From positions 23,379-87,378 of the forward strand of contig JAIEQJ010000044.1 of the NCBI GenBank assembly GCA_019747815.1: a DNA stretch of 64,000 nucleotides, given 5' to 3'. The position numbers and the translations under genes were made by a program. The notes under the pieces are model-generated. The model was given only the letters and a program-made list of their open reading frames with translations, was not told the origin of the DNA and ran no database searches. Every line of letters starts with the position of its first letter. Position 1 is the first letter of the stretch. The DNA comes from Hyphomonadaceae bacterium (GTDB taxonomy: Bacteria; Pseudomonadota; Alphaproteobacteria; Rhizobiales; Hyphomicrobiaceae). Shown here piece after piece: positions 8,516 through 16,678 of the stretch.

Positions 8516-9316
8516 ATGGTCGATCATCAGGCAGACGAAATCGGCGGTGAATGGGGCAGCGTCCAGAGTGCGGCGGATCGCAGTGTGGCGATCAGAATCG
8601 TCGGCCTCAACAAATGGTTCGGCGCCTTTCACGTCCTCAAGGGCATCAATCTCACCGTCAGCAAGGGTGAAAAGATCGTCATTTGCGGGCCCTCCGGCTC
8701 CGGCAAGTCCACGCTGATCCGCTGCATCAATCGGCTCGAAACGCACCAGGACGGCCGCATCGTCGTCGACGGCGTGGAGCTGACCAACGACCTGCGCCTG
8801 ATCGACAAGGTGCGCGCCGAGGTCGGCATGGTGTTCCAGAGCTTCAACCTGTTTCCACATCTCACCGTGCTGGACAACCTGTGCCTGGGGCCGGTGTGGG
8901 TGAAGAAGATGCCGCGCGCGGCCGCCGAGGCGCTGGCCCGCAAGTACCTGGAGCGCGTACGCATCCCGGAGCAGGCCAACAAGTATCCCGGGCAGCTCTC
9001 CGGTGGCCAGCAGCAGCGTGTGGCCATCGCGCGGGCCCTGTGCATGAGCCCCCGCATCATGCTGTTCGACGAGCCGACCTCGGCCCTCGATCCTGAGATG
9101 ATCAAGGAGGTGCTGGACGTGATGACCGATCTGGCCCGCTCGGGAATGACCATGCTATGCGTCACCCACGAGATGGGGTTCGCCCGTTCGGTGGCCGACC
9201 GGGTCGTGTTCATGGACCAGGGCGAGATCGTCGAAGAGGCGCCGCCTGCGCAATTCTTCAGCAACCCGCGATCTCAGCGCACGAAGCTTTTCCTGTCGCA
9301 GATCCTGGAGCACTGA
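8516..9316 (+). CDS. aapP: General L-amino-acid ABC transporter, ATP-binding protein
   Basis: A 266-residue ABC ATPase of the polar amino-acid importer class. Walker A is [11 protein letters not shown] (about residues 57-67), the Q-loop is [11 protein letters not shown], the signature is [15 protein letters not shown], Walker B is [13 protein letters not shown] and the switch His is in CVTHEMGF. It powers the AapQ/AapM channel at the inner membrane. Its partners follow directly (aapJ, aapQ, aapM). In the rhizobial systems I know, the ATPase gene comes last (aapJQMP); here it is first. Confidence 0.92.
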   Translation: MVDHQADEIGGEWGSVQSAADRSVAIRIVGLNKWFGAFHVLKGINLTVSKGEKIVICGPSGSGKSTLIRCINRLETHQDGRIVVDGVELTNDLRLIDKVRAEVGMVFQSFNLFPHLTVLDNLCLGPVWVKKMPRAAAEALARKYLERVRIPEQANKYPGQLSGGQQQRVAIARALCMSPRIMLFDEPTSALDPEMIKEVLDVMTDLARSGMTMLCVTHEMGFARSVADRVVFMDQGEIVEEAPPAQFFSNPRSQRTKLFLSQILEH

Positions 9317-9386
9317 TGTCGCGGGGTATTGGACGGAACGGGTGCGGACCAACGTGGTGAAGGCGATCCCTGAGGAGAGTGGAGTC

Positions 9387-10412
9387 ATGACGCATCTTGC
9401 TCGAGCCGTTGTCTGGTGTGCAGCCGCGCTGATTGCCATGCCAGGCGTCGCCAGCGCGCAGCAAAGGACGCTGGATTCGGTGAAGCAGCGCGGCCAGCTC
9501 GTGTGCGGCGTCAACGTCGGCCTCGCAGGCTTCAGTGCCCAGGACGACAAGGGCGTCTGGACCGGCCTCGACGCCGACTACTGCCGGGCGATCGCCGCCG
9601 CCGTTCTGGGCGACGGCAACAAGGTGAGATACGTCGCCACCACCACCAAGGAGCGCTTCACCGCGCTGCAGTCGCGCGAGCTCGACGTGCTGGCGCGCAA
9701 CACGACATGGACTTTGCAGCGCGATTCCGCCCAGGGCCTGAGCTTCATCGGCGTCAACTACTACGACGGCCAGGGGTTCATCGTGAAGAAGTCGGCCAAC
9801 GTCAAGTCGGCCAAGGAGCTGGCGGGGGCCACGGTTTGCGTGCAGAGCGGCACCACCACCGAGCTCAACCTCGCCGACTTCTTCAGGTCGAACAAGCTCG
9901 AGTACAAGACGCTCGTGTTCGAGAAATCCGACGAGGCGCTCAAGGCGTATCAGGCCGACCGCTGCGATTCCTACACCACGGATGTCTCCGGTCTCTATTC
10001 GGTGCGCCTGCAGATGGCCAAACCCGCAGATCACGTCGTGCTGCCCGATATCATTTCCAAGGAGCCGCTGGGGCCGGCCGTGCGCCAGGATGACGGCCAG
10101 TGGTTCACCATCGTCAAATGGGTGCATTTCGCGCTGCTGAATGCCGAGGAGGCGGGCGTCACCAAGGCCAATGTCGACCAGATGCTCAATTCCCAGGTGC
10201 CCGACGTGAGACGCCTGCTCGGCAAGGAGGGCGATTTCGGCAAGGGCCTGGGGCTCGACAACGATTGGGCCTACAGGATCATCAAGCACGTCGGCAACTA
10301 CGGCGAGATCTTCGATCGCCATGTCGGCCCCGACTCGCGCCTCAACATCCCGCGCGGCCGCAACGCCCTCTACACCCAGGGAGGTCTGCACTACGCGCCG
10401 CCGATCCGGTGA
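9387..10412 (+). CDS. aapJ: General L-amino-acid ABC transporter, periplasmic binding protein
   Basis: A 341-residue solute-binding protein of family 3. The signal peptide is MTHLARAVVWCAAALIAMPG with cleavage after ASA. The SBP_bac_3 core follows: CGVNVGLAGFSAQDDKGVWTGLDADYCRAIAAA, then FTALQSRELDVLARNTTWTL and GATVCVQSGTTTELNL. It captures amino acids in the periplasm and delivers them to AapQ/AapM. ATG 9387 is preferred over an upstream in-frame start because it begins the signal peptide and has GGAG nearby. It is the second gene of the operon. Confidence 0.92.
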   Translation: MTHLARAVVWCAAALIAMPGVASAQQRTLDSVKQRGQLVCGVNVGLAGFSAQDDKGVWTGLDADYCRAIAAAVLGDGNKVRYVATTTKERFTALQSRELDVLARNTTWTLQRDSAQGLSFIGVNYYDGQGFIVKKSANVKSAKELAGATVCVQSGTTTELNLADFFRSNKLEYKTLVFEKSDEALKAYQADRCDSYTTDVSGLYSVRLQMAKPADHVVLPDIISKEPLGPAVRQDDGQWFTIVKWVHFALLNAEEAGVTKANVDQMLNSQVPDVRRLLGKEGDFGKGLGLDNDWAYRIIKHVGNYGEIFDRHVGPDSRLNIPRGRNALYTQGGLHYAPPIR

Positions 10413-10459
10413 CGGCGTGGACAGGCAAGCCATGAGCGGCCGGGTTCGGAGGGGCTGAT

Positions 10460-11647
10460 ATGGCGGTTACCACCAGCAGCCCGCCCGGCCGGCTGAACGG
10501 GTTTCTCTACCGTCCCGAGGTGCGCCAGGCCATCTATCAGGTGCTGCTGCTGGCGGCGGCGGCGTATGTCGCCTACTGGGTGGTGAACAACGTCGCCGAC
10601 AATCTGCGCCGGCAGAATGTCGCCTCCGGCTTCGATTTCCTCGGGCGCACGGCGGGCTTCGACGTTTCGCAATCGCTGATCGCGTATTCCAACGCCTCCA
10701 CCTACGGCCGCGCCTTCTGGGTGGGGCTGCTCAACACGCTCCTGGTCGCGGCGCTCGGCATCGTCGCGGCCACGGTGCTCGGCTTCATCGTCGGGATTGC
10801 GCGGCTCTCCTCCAACTGGTTGGTTGCGCGCCTGGCCACGGCCTATGTCGAGATCGTGCGCAACCTGCCGCTGCTGCTGCAACTGTTCTTCTGGTACTTC
10901 GCGGTGCTCAAGAACCTGCCCGCGCCGCGGCAGAGCCATGTTCTGCCGGGCGGGGCCTTTCTCAACGTCAGGGGCTTGTATCTGCCGGCGCCTGTGCCCC
11001 AGCCTGGCTTTGCTGCGGTCGCCATTGCCGTCGGGCTGAGCCTGCTTCTAATGGCCGGCCTGTGGGCCTGGTCGTGGCGCCGACAGCACCTGACCGGGCA
11101 GCGCTTTCCCGTGCTGGGGCCCGCGCTGCTCATCCTGGTCGCCTTGCCGCTGGCGGTCTTCTTCGCTGCAGGGAGCCCTCTCAGTCTGAGCTATCCCGAG
11201 CTGCGTGGCTTCAATTTCCAGGGCGGGATCGCGGTGCAGCCCGAGCTGATGGCACTGCTGCTGGGGCTGTCCATCTACACCGCGAGCTTCATCGCCGAGA
11301 TCGTGCGGGCCGGCATTCTGGGCGTGCCCAAGGGGCAGACGGAGGCCGCGCAGGCGTTGGGTCTGTCCAATGCCCAGACGCTGCGTCTCGTGGTGATCCC
11401 GCAGGCGCTGCGCATCATCATTCCGCCGCTCACCAGCCAGTATCTCAACCTCACCAAGAACTCCTCGCTGGCCGTGGCGATCGGCTATCCCGATTTTGTC
11501 AGCGTCTTCACAGGCACGGTTCTGAACCAGACCGGCCAGGCGGTGGAGGTGATCCTGATGACCATGGGCGTGTTCCTCGCGCTGAGCCTGGCCACCTCTG
11601 TGTTCATGAACTGGTTCAACCGCCGCATGGCGCTGGTGGAGAGGTAA
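10460..11647 (+). CDS. aapQ: General L-amino-acid ABC transporter, permease
   Basis: A 395-residue inner-membrane permease with the long N-terminal and central insertion typical of AapQ (hydrophobic segments near residues 25-45, 85-115, 180-205 and 220-240). The C-terminal amino-acid-permease core contains the ATPase-contact loop VPKGQTEAAQALGLSNAQTLRLVVIPQAL. ATG 10460 follows GGAGGGG by six bases. It pairs with AapM, whose gene starts four bases after the aapQ stop. Confidence 0.92.
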   Translation: MAVTTSSPPGRLNGFLYRPEVRQAIYQVLLLAAAAYVAYWVVNNVADNLRRQNVASGFDFLGRTAGFDVSQSLIAYSNASTYGRAFWVGLLNTLLVAALGIVAATVLGFIVGIARLSSNWLVARLATAYVEIVRNLPLLLQLFFWYFAVLKNLPAPRQSHVLPGGAFLNVRGLYLPAPVPQPGFAAVAIAVGLSLLLMAGLWAWSWRRQHLTGQRFPVLGPALLILVALPLAVFFAAGSPLSLSYPELRGFNFQGGIAVQPELMALLLGLSIYTASFIAEIVRAGILGVPKGQTEAAQALGLSNAQTLRLVVIPQALRIIIPPLTSQYLNLTKNSSLAVAIGYPDFVSVFTGTVLNQTGQAVEVILMTMGVFLALSLATSVFMNWFNRRMALVER

Positions 11648-11651
11648 GCCG

Positions 11652-12782
11652 ATGGCGGGCTCCGCAATCACGCCTGCGCGACCACCCGGCGCCCCCGGCG
11701 GCCCCATCGCCTGGCTGCGCGCGAACCTGTTCTCGTCCTGGAGCAACGCGCTCCTGACGCTGCTGGCCCTTTGGCTCATCTACCAGGCCGTGACGGCCGC
11801 CGTCGGCTGGGCGTTCCTGCACGCCACCTGGGAGGGGCCGGACGGGGATGCCTGCACGCGCGAAGGCGCCGGTGCCTGCTGGCCGTTCGTGGCCGACTGG
11901 TTCGGGCAGTTCATGTACGGCCGCTATCCGGAGGCGCAGCGCGGCAGGGTCAATCTCGTGTATGTGCTGGCGCTGGCCGGCCTGCTGCCGCTGATGATCC
12001 CGCAGGTGCCCGGCAAGCTGTGGTCGTCGATCTACCTGATCGCCGTTTTCCCGGTGCTGGCAACCATCCTGCTGTCCGGCGGCGTGCTCGGCCTCGAGCA
12101 TGTGCCGACCGACTTCTGGGGCGGGCTGCTGGTGACGCTGGTGATCTCCAGCAGCGGCATTGCCGCGGCCTTTCCCTTGGGCATTCTGCTGGCGCTCGGC
12201 CGGCGCTCGCGCATGCCGATCGTGCGCTGGCTGTCAGTCGGCTTCATCGAGTTCGTGCGCGGGGTGCCGCTGATCACGGTGCTGTTCATGGCGTCCGTGA
12301 TGCTGCCGCTGTTCATTCCCGAGCGCTGGAGCATCGACAAGCTGTTGCGCGCGCTCATCATGGTGGCGCTGTTCTCGGCCGCCTATCTTGCCGAGGTGAT
12401 CCGCGGCGGCCTGCAGGCCATCCCGCGCGGCCAGTTCGAGGCGGCCGACGCGCTGGGGCTCACCTACGCCCAGAAGATGGGGTTGATCATCCTGCCGCAG
12501 GCGCTGAAGCTGGTGATCCCCGGCATCGTCAATTCCTTCATCAGCCTGTTCAAGGACACGAGCCTGGTGCTGATCATCGGCATCTTCGACCTGCTCGGCA
12601 TGGTGCAGTCCGGGCTTTCCGCACCCAAGTGGCTGTCGCCCGCGACGCCGATGACGGGCTATGTCTTTGCCGGGCTCGTGTTCTGGATCTTCTGCTTCGG
12701 CATCTCGCGCTATTCGCACTTCCTCGAGCGCCGCCTGGCGGCCGGCGGGCAACGGACGGTGGCGAAGGCCGACGAGCATTGA
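11652..12782 (+). CDS. aapM: General L-amino-acid ABC transporter, permease
   Basis: A 376-residue inner-membrane permease and the second half of the channel. Its EAA loop reads IPRGQFEAADALGLTYAQKMGLIILPQALKLV, preceded by IEFVRGVPLITVLFMASVMLPLF. A periplasmic insertion with cysteines (DACTREGAGACWPF) lies between the first two membrane segments, as is usual in AapM. Tight spacing to aapQ implies translational coupling. The transcription unit may end here: the next gene begins 33 bases on and is unrelated in function. Confidence 0.92.
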   Translation: MAGSAITPARPPGAPGGPIAWLRANLFSSWSNALLTLLALWLIYQAVTAAVGWAFLHATWEGPDGDACTREGAGACWPFVADWFGQFMYGRYPEAQRGRVNLVYVLALAGLLPLMIPQVPGKLWSSIYLIAVFPVLATILLSGGVLGLEHVPTDFWGGLLVTLVISSSGIAAAFPLGILLALGRRSRMPIVRWLSVGFIEFVRGVPLITVLFMASVMLPLFIPERWSIDKLLRALIMVALFSAAYLAEVIRGGLQAIPRGQFEAADALGLTYAQKMGLIILPQALKLVIPGIVNSFISLFKDTSLVLIIGIFDLLGMVQSGLSAPKWLSPATPMTGYVFAGLVFWIFCFGISRYSHFLERRLAAGGQRTVAKADEH

Positions 12783-12815
12783 GCTGACGCGGGCGTTCGT
12801 TGGGGGGGTGACACT

Positions 12816-13349
12816 GTGATGATGCCGCGCCGCGACGAGGCCCAGATCCGCCGGCTTGCCGCGCTCGCGGAGCCCGACATCGAGCAACTGGCTGGGGTTC
12901 TCATCGATTGCGTCGAGGGCGGCGCCTCCGTCAGCTTCATGCATCCGCTCAACCCTGCGACAGCGCGGCAGTTCTGGCGCGGTCTCGCCGGCGACGTGAC
13001 GGCGGGGCGCCGGGTGCTGCTCGCAGCCAGCGATGCCACTGGCATCGTGGGCACCGTGCAAGTCGTCCTCGCTCAGCCCGAAAATCAGCCGCACCGTGCC
13101 GACATCGCCAAGATGCTCGTGCACCGGCATGCGCGCAGGCGCGGCATCGGGGCCGCGCTGGTGCGCGCTGCGGAGGACAGTGCGCGTCTCGCCGGCAAGA
13201 CCCTGCTCGTTCTCGACACCGCCAGCGGCGACGCGGAGCGGCTCTATGCGCGGCTTGGATGGCAACGCGCCGGCACCGTTCCCGGCTATGCGCTCTGGCC
13301 GCACGGCGGGCTCTGCAGCACCACCTTCTACTACCGCCAGCTCGTGTGA
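12816..13349 (+). CDS. GNAT-family N-acetyltransferase
   Basis: A 177-residue GNAT protein. Motif A is ADIAKMLVHRHARRRGIGAALVRAAE (about residues 94-119) with the R-R-x-G-I-G acetyl-CoA pyrophosphate loop, followed by LLVLDTASGDAERLYARLGWQRAG. The start is GTG 12816, with ATG 12819 and 12822 in frame just after; GGGGGG lies seven bases upstream. The C-terminus (LCSTTFYYRQL) is typical of small-molecule acetyltransferases such as those acting on antibiotics or amines, but no substrate can be named. The gene may be co-transcribed with aapPJQM by position alone. Confidence 0.82.
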   Translation: MMMPRRDEAQIRRLAALAEPDIEQLAGVLIDCVEGGASVSFMHPLNPATARQFWRGLAGDVTAGRRVLLAASDATGIVGTVQVVLAQPENQPHRADIAKMLVHRHARRRGIGAALVRAAEDSARLAGKTLLVLDTASGDAERLYARLGWQRAGTVPGYALWPHGGLCSTTFYYRQLV

Positions 13350-13383
13350 TCGGGCTTTGGGCCGCGGGCTGATGCCGGCCGGC

Positions 13384-13737
13384 CTAAGCCTTTGCCAGCG
13401 GTCCGTGGTCGTCGCAGTGGGTGCCGTGCGGGTGATGCAGATGCCCGTCGACCAGGTAGTCGACGTGATCGCCGTGCGGCACGGCCTCGTGGCCGCAACC
13501 GGGTCCGTGCCGGTGGCCGGGGGCATGGCCGCCGCAGCGATGCTGAGGCGTGCACCGGTCCGGGTTGGTGGTGGACACCTCGATGGTGTGCTCGTCGACA
13601 TGGTCGCCGTGCACATGGTGCAGATGGCCATCGTGCAGGTAGTCCACGTGGTCGCCATGCCGGACGGCGGTATGTCCGCAGCCCGCGCCATGGACGTGCG
13701 GATGGTCGCCGTGTTGCCGATTGGAGCAGTGGGTCAT
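13384..13737 (-). CDS. His-rich protein with two metal-binding-like repeats
   Basis: A 117-residue soluble protein with about 30 histidines and no signal peptide. Two copies of a roughly 33-residue unit are present. Each has GCGH-x-AV-x-HGDHVDYL-x-DGHLHH-x-HG followed by more His/Asp, one in the N-terminal half and one at the C-terminal end. A Cys-bearing linker (NPDRCTPQHRCGGH) joins them. The composition implies binding of Zn, Ni or Co for storage or buffering; this is inference. ATG 13737 has GGAGG six bases upstream, which decides the start over an in-frame ATG 36 bases further up. No metal transporter or Zur site was recognised beside it. Confidence 0.78.
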   Translation of the reverse strand: MTHCSNRQHGDHPHVHGAGCGHTAVRHGDHVDYLHDGHLHHVHGDHVDEHTIEVSTTNPDRCTPQHRCGGHAPGHRHGPGCGHEAVPHGDHVDYLVDGHLHHPHGTHCDDHGPLAKA

Positions 13738-13827
13738 TGCCGCCTCCATTTGTCTGCGGGCTCCTGCATCCATACCAGCAAACCCACCGGCTCGACGTCC
13801 AATCCCCCCGTTTGGCCTGCTTAATCG

Positions 13828-14943
13828 TTACCGGCGCCGTGCCAGCATCCCTGCCGTCATCTCTGCAATCGCCAGCGCGGCCGTAAGCCCAGGGCTCTCG
13901 ATGCCATAGAGGGCCACCAGCCCCGGGTGGCCGTGCCGGTCTGCGCCGTGGATGGCAAAATCCGGCACCGGCTCGCCCTCGCGGTAGAGCTTGGGGCGGA
14001 TGCCCGTATAGTCGGGGTGCAGGCGCGTGACGTCGAGGCCTGGATAGTAGCTGCGGATGAAGTCGAGGAACTTGTCGAGCTTCTCCGGGGCAAAGCTGTA
14101 GTCGAGACCCTCGATCCATTCGATGTCGGGGCCGAACTTGCAGCGCCCGCCGATGTCCATGGTCGCGTGCAGGCCGAGCCATGCGCCATCCGGCATCGGG
14201 TAGATATGGCGCTTGAACGGCGAGGGGCCGGACAGCGCGTAGTACTGGCCCTTGGCGTAGTAGGTCTCGGGCGGCCGGTACCGGTCGCCGTAGGTCAAGG
14301 TTGCAGCGAGCTTGGAAGCGTGCAGGCCGGCGCACAGGACGAGATGGGTGCAGGTGACGGCGCCCGGCGCTTCCCCGCCGGTGGTGAGACGAAAGTGGCC
14401 CTGCGGCGTGCGCTCGATGCGCTCCACCGGGCAGCGCAGCACGACCGAGCCGCCGTGCGCCTCGATATGGCCTTCCAGCGCCAGCATCAGGCCGTGGCTG
14501 TCGACGATGCCGGTGGAGGGTGACAGCAAGGCCCCGACGCAGAAGAGCTCCGGCTCCAGGGCCCGCGCGGCATTGCCGCCGAGGGGCTCCAGATCGGTCA
14601 CGCCGTTCTTTGCGGCCGTCTCCCGGATGGCGGCGAGCTTTGCGAGCTGGCTGTCCTGCGTGGCGACGAGCAGCTTGCCGCAGCGGGCGTGCGCCACGGT
14701 GTTGTCCGCGCAGAAGCGATACAGCAGCGCCTTGCCGCGCACACACAGCCTCGCGCGCAGGCTGCCCGGCGGATAGTAGATGCCGGCGTGGATCACCTCG
14801 CTGTTGCGCGAGCTGGTCTCCGCGCCGATCGAGGCATGCTGTTCCAGCACCAGCACGCCATGGCCCGCTTGGCCCAGGGCCCGGGCCACGGCCAAGCCGA
14901 TCACCCCGGCGCCGACAACGATGGTTTCAACGTCTGCCGCCAT
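13828..14943 (-). CDS. FAD-dependent oxidoreductase, L-2-hydroxyglutarate dehydrogenase (LhgO)-like
   Basis: A 371-residue DAO-fold flavoprotein. The FAD motif is at the N-terminus (ETIVVGAGVIGLAVARALGQAG). The LhgO-type segment SSRNSEVIHAGIYYPPGSLRARLCVRGKALLY follows, and the C-terminal GLVALYGIESPGLTAALAIAEM is the usual FAD-closing element. Relatives oxidise L-2-hydroxyglutarate to 2-oxoglutarate and pass electrons to quinone. ATG 14943 (MAADVETIVVG) fits the family; the frame extends 13 codons upstream. It is divergent from the DUF2130 gene, and the SOS-type promoter lies between them. The family is sure, the exact substrate less so. Confidence 0.82.
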   Translation of the reverse strand: MAADVETIVVGAGVIGLAVARALGQAGHGVLVLEQHASIGAETSSRNSEVIHAGIYYPPGSLRARLCVRGKALLYRFCADNTVAHARCGKLLVATQDSQLAKLAAIRETAAKNGVTDLEPLGGNAARALEPELFCVGALLSPSTGIVDSHGLMLALEGHIEAHGGSVVLRCPVERIERTPQGHFRLTTGGEAPGAVTCTHLVLCAGLHASKLAATLTYGDRYRPPETYYAKGQYYALSGPSPFKRHIYPMPDGAWLGLHATMDIGGRCKFGPDIEWIEGLDYSFAPEKLDKFLDFIRSYYPGLDVTRLHPDYTGIRPKLYREGEPVPDFAIHGADRHGHPGLVALYGIESPGLTAALAIAEMTAGMLARRR

Positions 14944-15020
14944 GCCTGGCTCGCGAGATGGCCCACCCATGCCTGATCGCACGATCCGCGGCGGTTATCC
15001 ACATCGGCCCTGCGGGTCGC

Positions 15021-15049
15021 TTGTGCGCGGAACATAAATAGAACATAAT
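15021..15049 (+). promoter_or_regulatory. Promoter overlapped by a LexA-type box
   Basis: TTGTGC (15021-15026) and CATAAT (15044-15049) are 17 bases apart, a usable -35/-10 pair pointing at the DUF2130 gene, with an expected transcript start near 15056. The candidate LexA box at 15030-15044 fills the spacer and touches the -10, the classic repressor position. Confidence 0.55.
15030..15044 (+). promoter_or_regulatory. LexA/SOS box, alphaproteobacterial type
   Basis: GAACATAAATAGAAC is an exact GAAC-N7-GAAC direct repeat, the reverse complement of GTTC-N7-GTTC, which is the recognised LexA operator form in alphaproteobacteria. In addition GCGGAACAT (15027-15035) and ATGTTCCGC (15058-15066) form a perfect 9-bp inverted repeat around it. 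The gene at 15149 is the best target; the minus-strand gene starting at 14943 is the alternative. Confidence 0.6.
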
Positions 15050-15148
15050 AGGGACGAATGTTCCGCCCAACTCAGCTCGATCGACTCAGCGTAGATGAGA
15101 GCCGTTCCCCGCACCGGCGAACACAGTCATTCATAGGAGGCGCATCGC

Positions 15149-16300
15149 ATGGGCCTGTTCCAGTCGTCGAACCGCGAAGGCTTTGCCCCCCACTCGCATG
15201 TCGCCGGCAGCCGGTGTCCCCTGTGCGAGCAGCCGATCGGGCAGGACATCGCGCGCCGGATCGAGGCCAAGCAGCGTGAGCACTACGAGGCCGCCCTGGT
15301 AAAAGCACGCGCAGAGGCCGCCGCCGCCGCCGAGCAGAAGATCGCAGCCGCTCGCAATGAAGCCAGGGTTGCCGCCGAAGCGGCAATGACGGCAAAGCTT
15401 GCCGAGTTTCAGTCGAAGCTGGCCCAGGAGCAGCAGGCAAAAACGGCCGTGCAGCAGCAGGTGGCTGCCCTCAAGGCGGAGCAGCAGGCAGCAATCGACA
15501 AGCGCGTTGCCGAGATTCAGGAAGGCGTCCAGCGGCAGAAAGCGGATCTGCAGAGGGAGAAGGACACCGCTGTCCTTGCCGAGAAGGCCAAGGTCTTGAA
15601 GCTTCAATCGGAGCTGCAGGACATGCAACGCAAGCTCGAGGGCAAGTCGGCGCACGAGCTCGGCGAAGGCTCCGAGATCGATCTGTTCGAGCAGCTTCGC
15701 ACGGCGTTCGAGACCGACCGCATCCAGCGCGTGCCCAAGGGCGTCAATGGTGCCGACGTCATCCACGAGGTGATCCACAACGGCAAGGTGTGCGGCAAAA
15801 TCATCTACGATGCCAAGAACCGCGACGCCTGGCAGAATGGGTTTGCCACCAAGCTCAAGGCGGACAAGCTGGTGCAGGGAGCGGACTTTGCTATCCTGTC
15901 GAGCAACAAGTTTCCGAAGGACAAGAGCCAGGTCCACCCCCAGGACGGCGTGATCGTAGCCAACCCCGCGCGCGTGCTGGCGCTCGTGGAGATACTGCGC
16001 GACCAACTCGTGCGTATGCACGAGCTGCGCGTCAGCAACGAGGAGCGCGGCAGCAAGACGGTCGAGCTTTACGCCTTCATCACCTCGGAGCACTGCAAGC
16101 AGCTTATCGAGCAGGTCGAGGCGCAGGCCGGCAGGATGCTCGATCTCGACGCCAAGGAGCAGGAGGCGCACCGGCGTCTGTGGGACCAGCGCAGGAAGCT
16201 GATCAACTCGGTGCAGAAAGCCCGCTCCGATCTCACCTTCGAGATCGACCGCATCATCGGCACCGCCGGCAACGGTCCGGCAGAGGACGAGGCGGCGTGA
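15149..16300 (+). CDS. DUF2130 coiled-coil protein with nuclease-like core
   Basis: A 383-residue cytoplasmic protein. Residues 23-26 form a lone CPLC pair. A long Ala/Gln/Lys/Glu-rich coiled coil spans about 40-168. The conserved DUF2130 core spans about 170-330. In that core E176/D178 (GSEIDLFEQL), D203 (GADVIHEV) and D221-A-K223 (KIIYDAKNRDAWQNGF) resemble the spaced acidic residues and D/E-x-K of PD-(D/E)XK nucleases; this parallel is my inference. Function is not established. A strong GGAGG lies nine bases before ATG 15149. The apparent LexA-controlled promoter suggests a role after DNA damage. Confidence 0.85.
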   Translation: MGLFQSSNREGFAPHSHVAGSRCPLCEQPIGQDIARRIEAKQREHYEAALVKARAEAAAAAEQKIAAARNEARVAAEAAMTAKLAEFQSKLAQEQQAKTAVQQQVAALKAEQQAAIDKRVAEIQEGVQRQKADLQREKDTAVLAEKAKVLKLQSELQDMQRKLEGKSAHELGEGSEIDLFEQLRTAFETDRIQRVPKGVNGADVIHEVIHNGKVCGKIIYDAKNRDAWQNGFATKLKADKLVQGADFAILSSNKFPKDKSQVHPQDGVIVANPARVLALVEILRDQLVRMHELRVSNEERGSKTVELYAFITSEHCKQLIEQVEAQAGRMLDLDAKEQEAHRRLWDQRRKLINSVQKARSDLTFEIDRIIGTAGNGPAEDEAA

Positions 16301-16404
16301 GTGTCTTCCACGCCTCTTTGAAATGCTGGTAGCGCACATGGTATAGCTGTTCCGCGTCCGCCTTCTGGCGGCCCGCGCAACAGCTGTATCGAGGCAGGCG
16401 CAAC

Positions 16405-16596
16405 ATGTTCCTCCCGTTCTGGCAGCGTCTCCTGGCCACCGTCGTCACGATGTTGGTCGCAAGCTATCTCGCTGGCCTCGCGTGGCAGGCCGTGCTCAAT
16501 TTTCCGCTTCCCAGCTACGTGGCCGGCTTGGTTGGCGGGGTGGCGGCACTGCCCGTGTGGGATCTCCTCAAGAGGATACGGCCGTCCAAGGCGTAA
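16405..16596 (+). CDS. Small two-segment membrane protein
   Basis: A 63-residue protein beginning MFLPFWQRLLATVVTMLVAS. It has two hydrophobic segments (about 10-30 and 38-52) and a basic end (LLKRIRPSKA), so both ends probably face the cytoplasm. GAGG lies about ten bases before ATG 16405. I do not recognise a family. It follows the DUF2130 gene by about 100 bases and converges on rsgA. Confidence 0.6.
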   Translation: MFLPFWQRLLATVVTMLVASYLAGLAWQAVLNFPLPSYVAGLVGGVAALPVWDLLKRIRPSKA

Positions 16597-16678
16597 GGCG
16601 TGCGGAGCAGACCGTGGATGCGGCTTGCTCTAGGGGCGATCTGCATTTGCTGCCCCGTCCAGACCGGCGATCCGCTGC

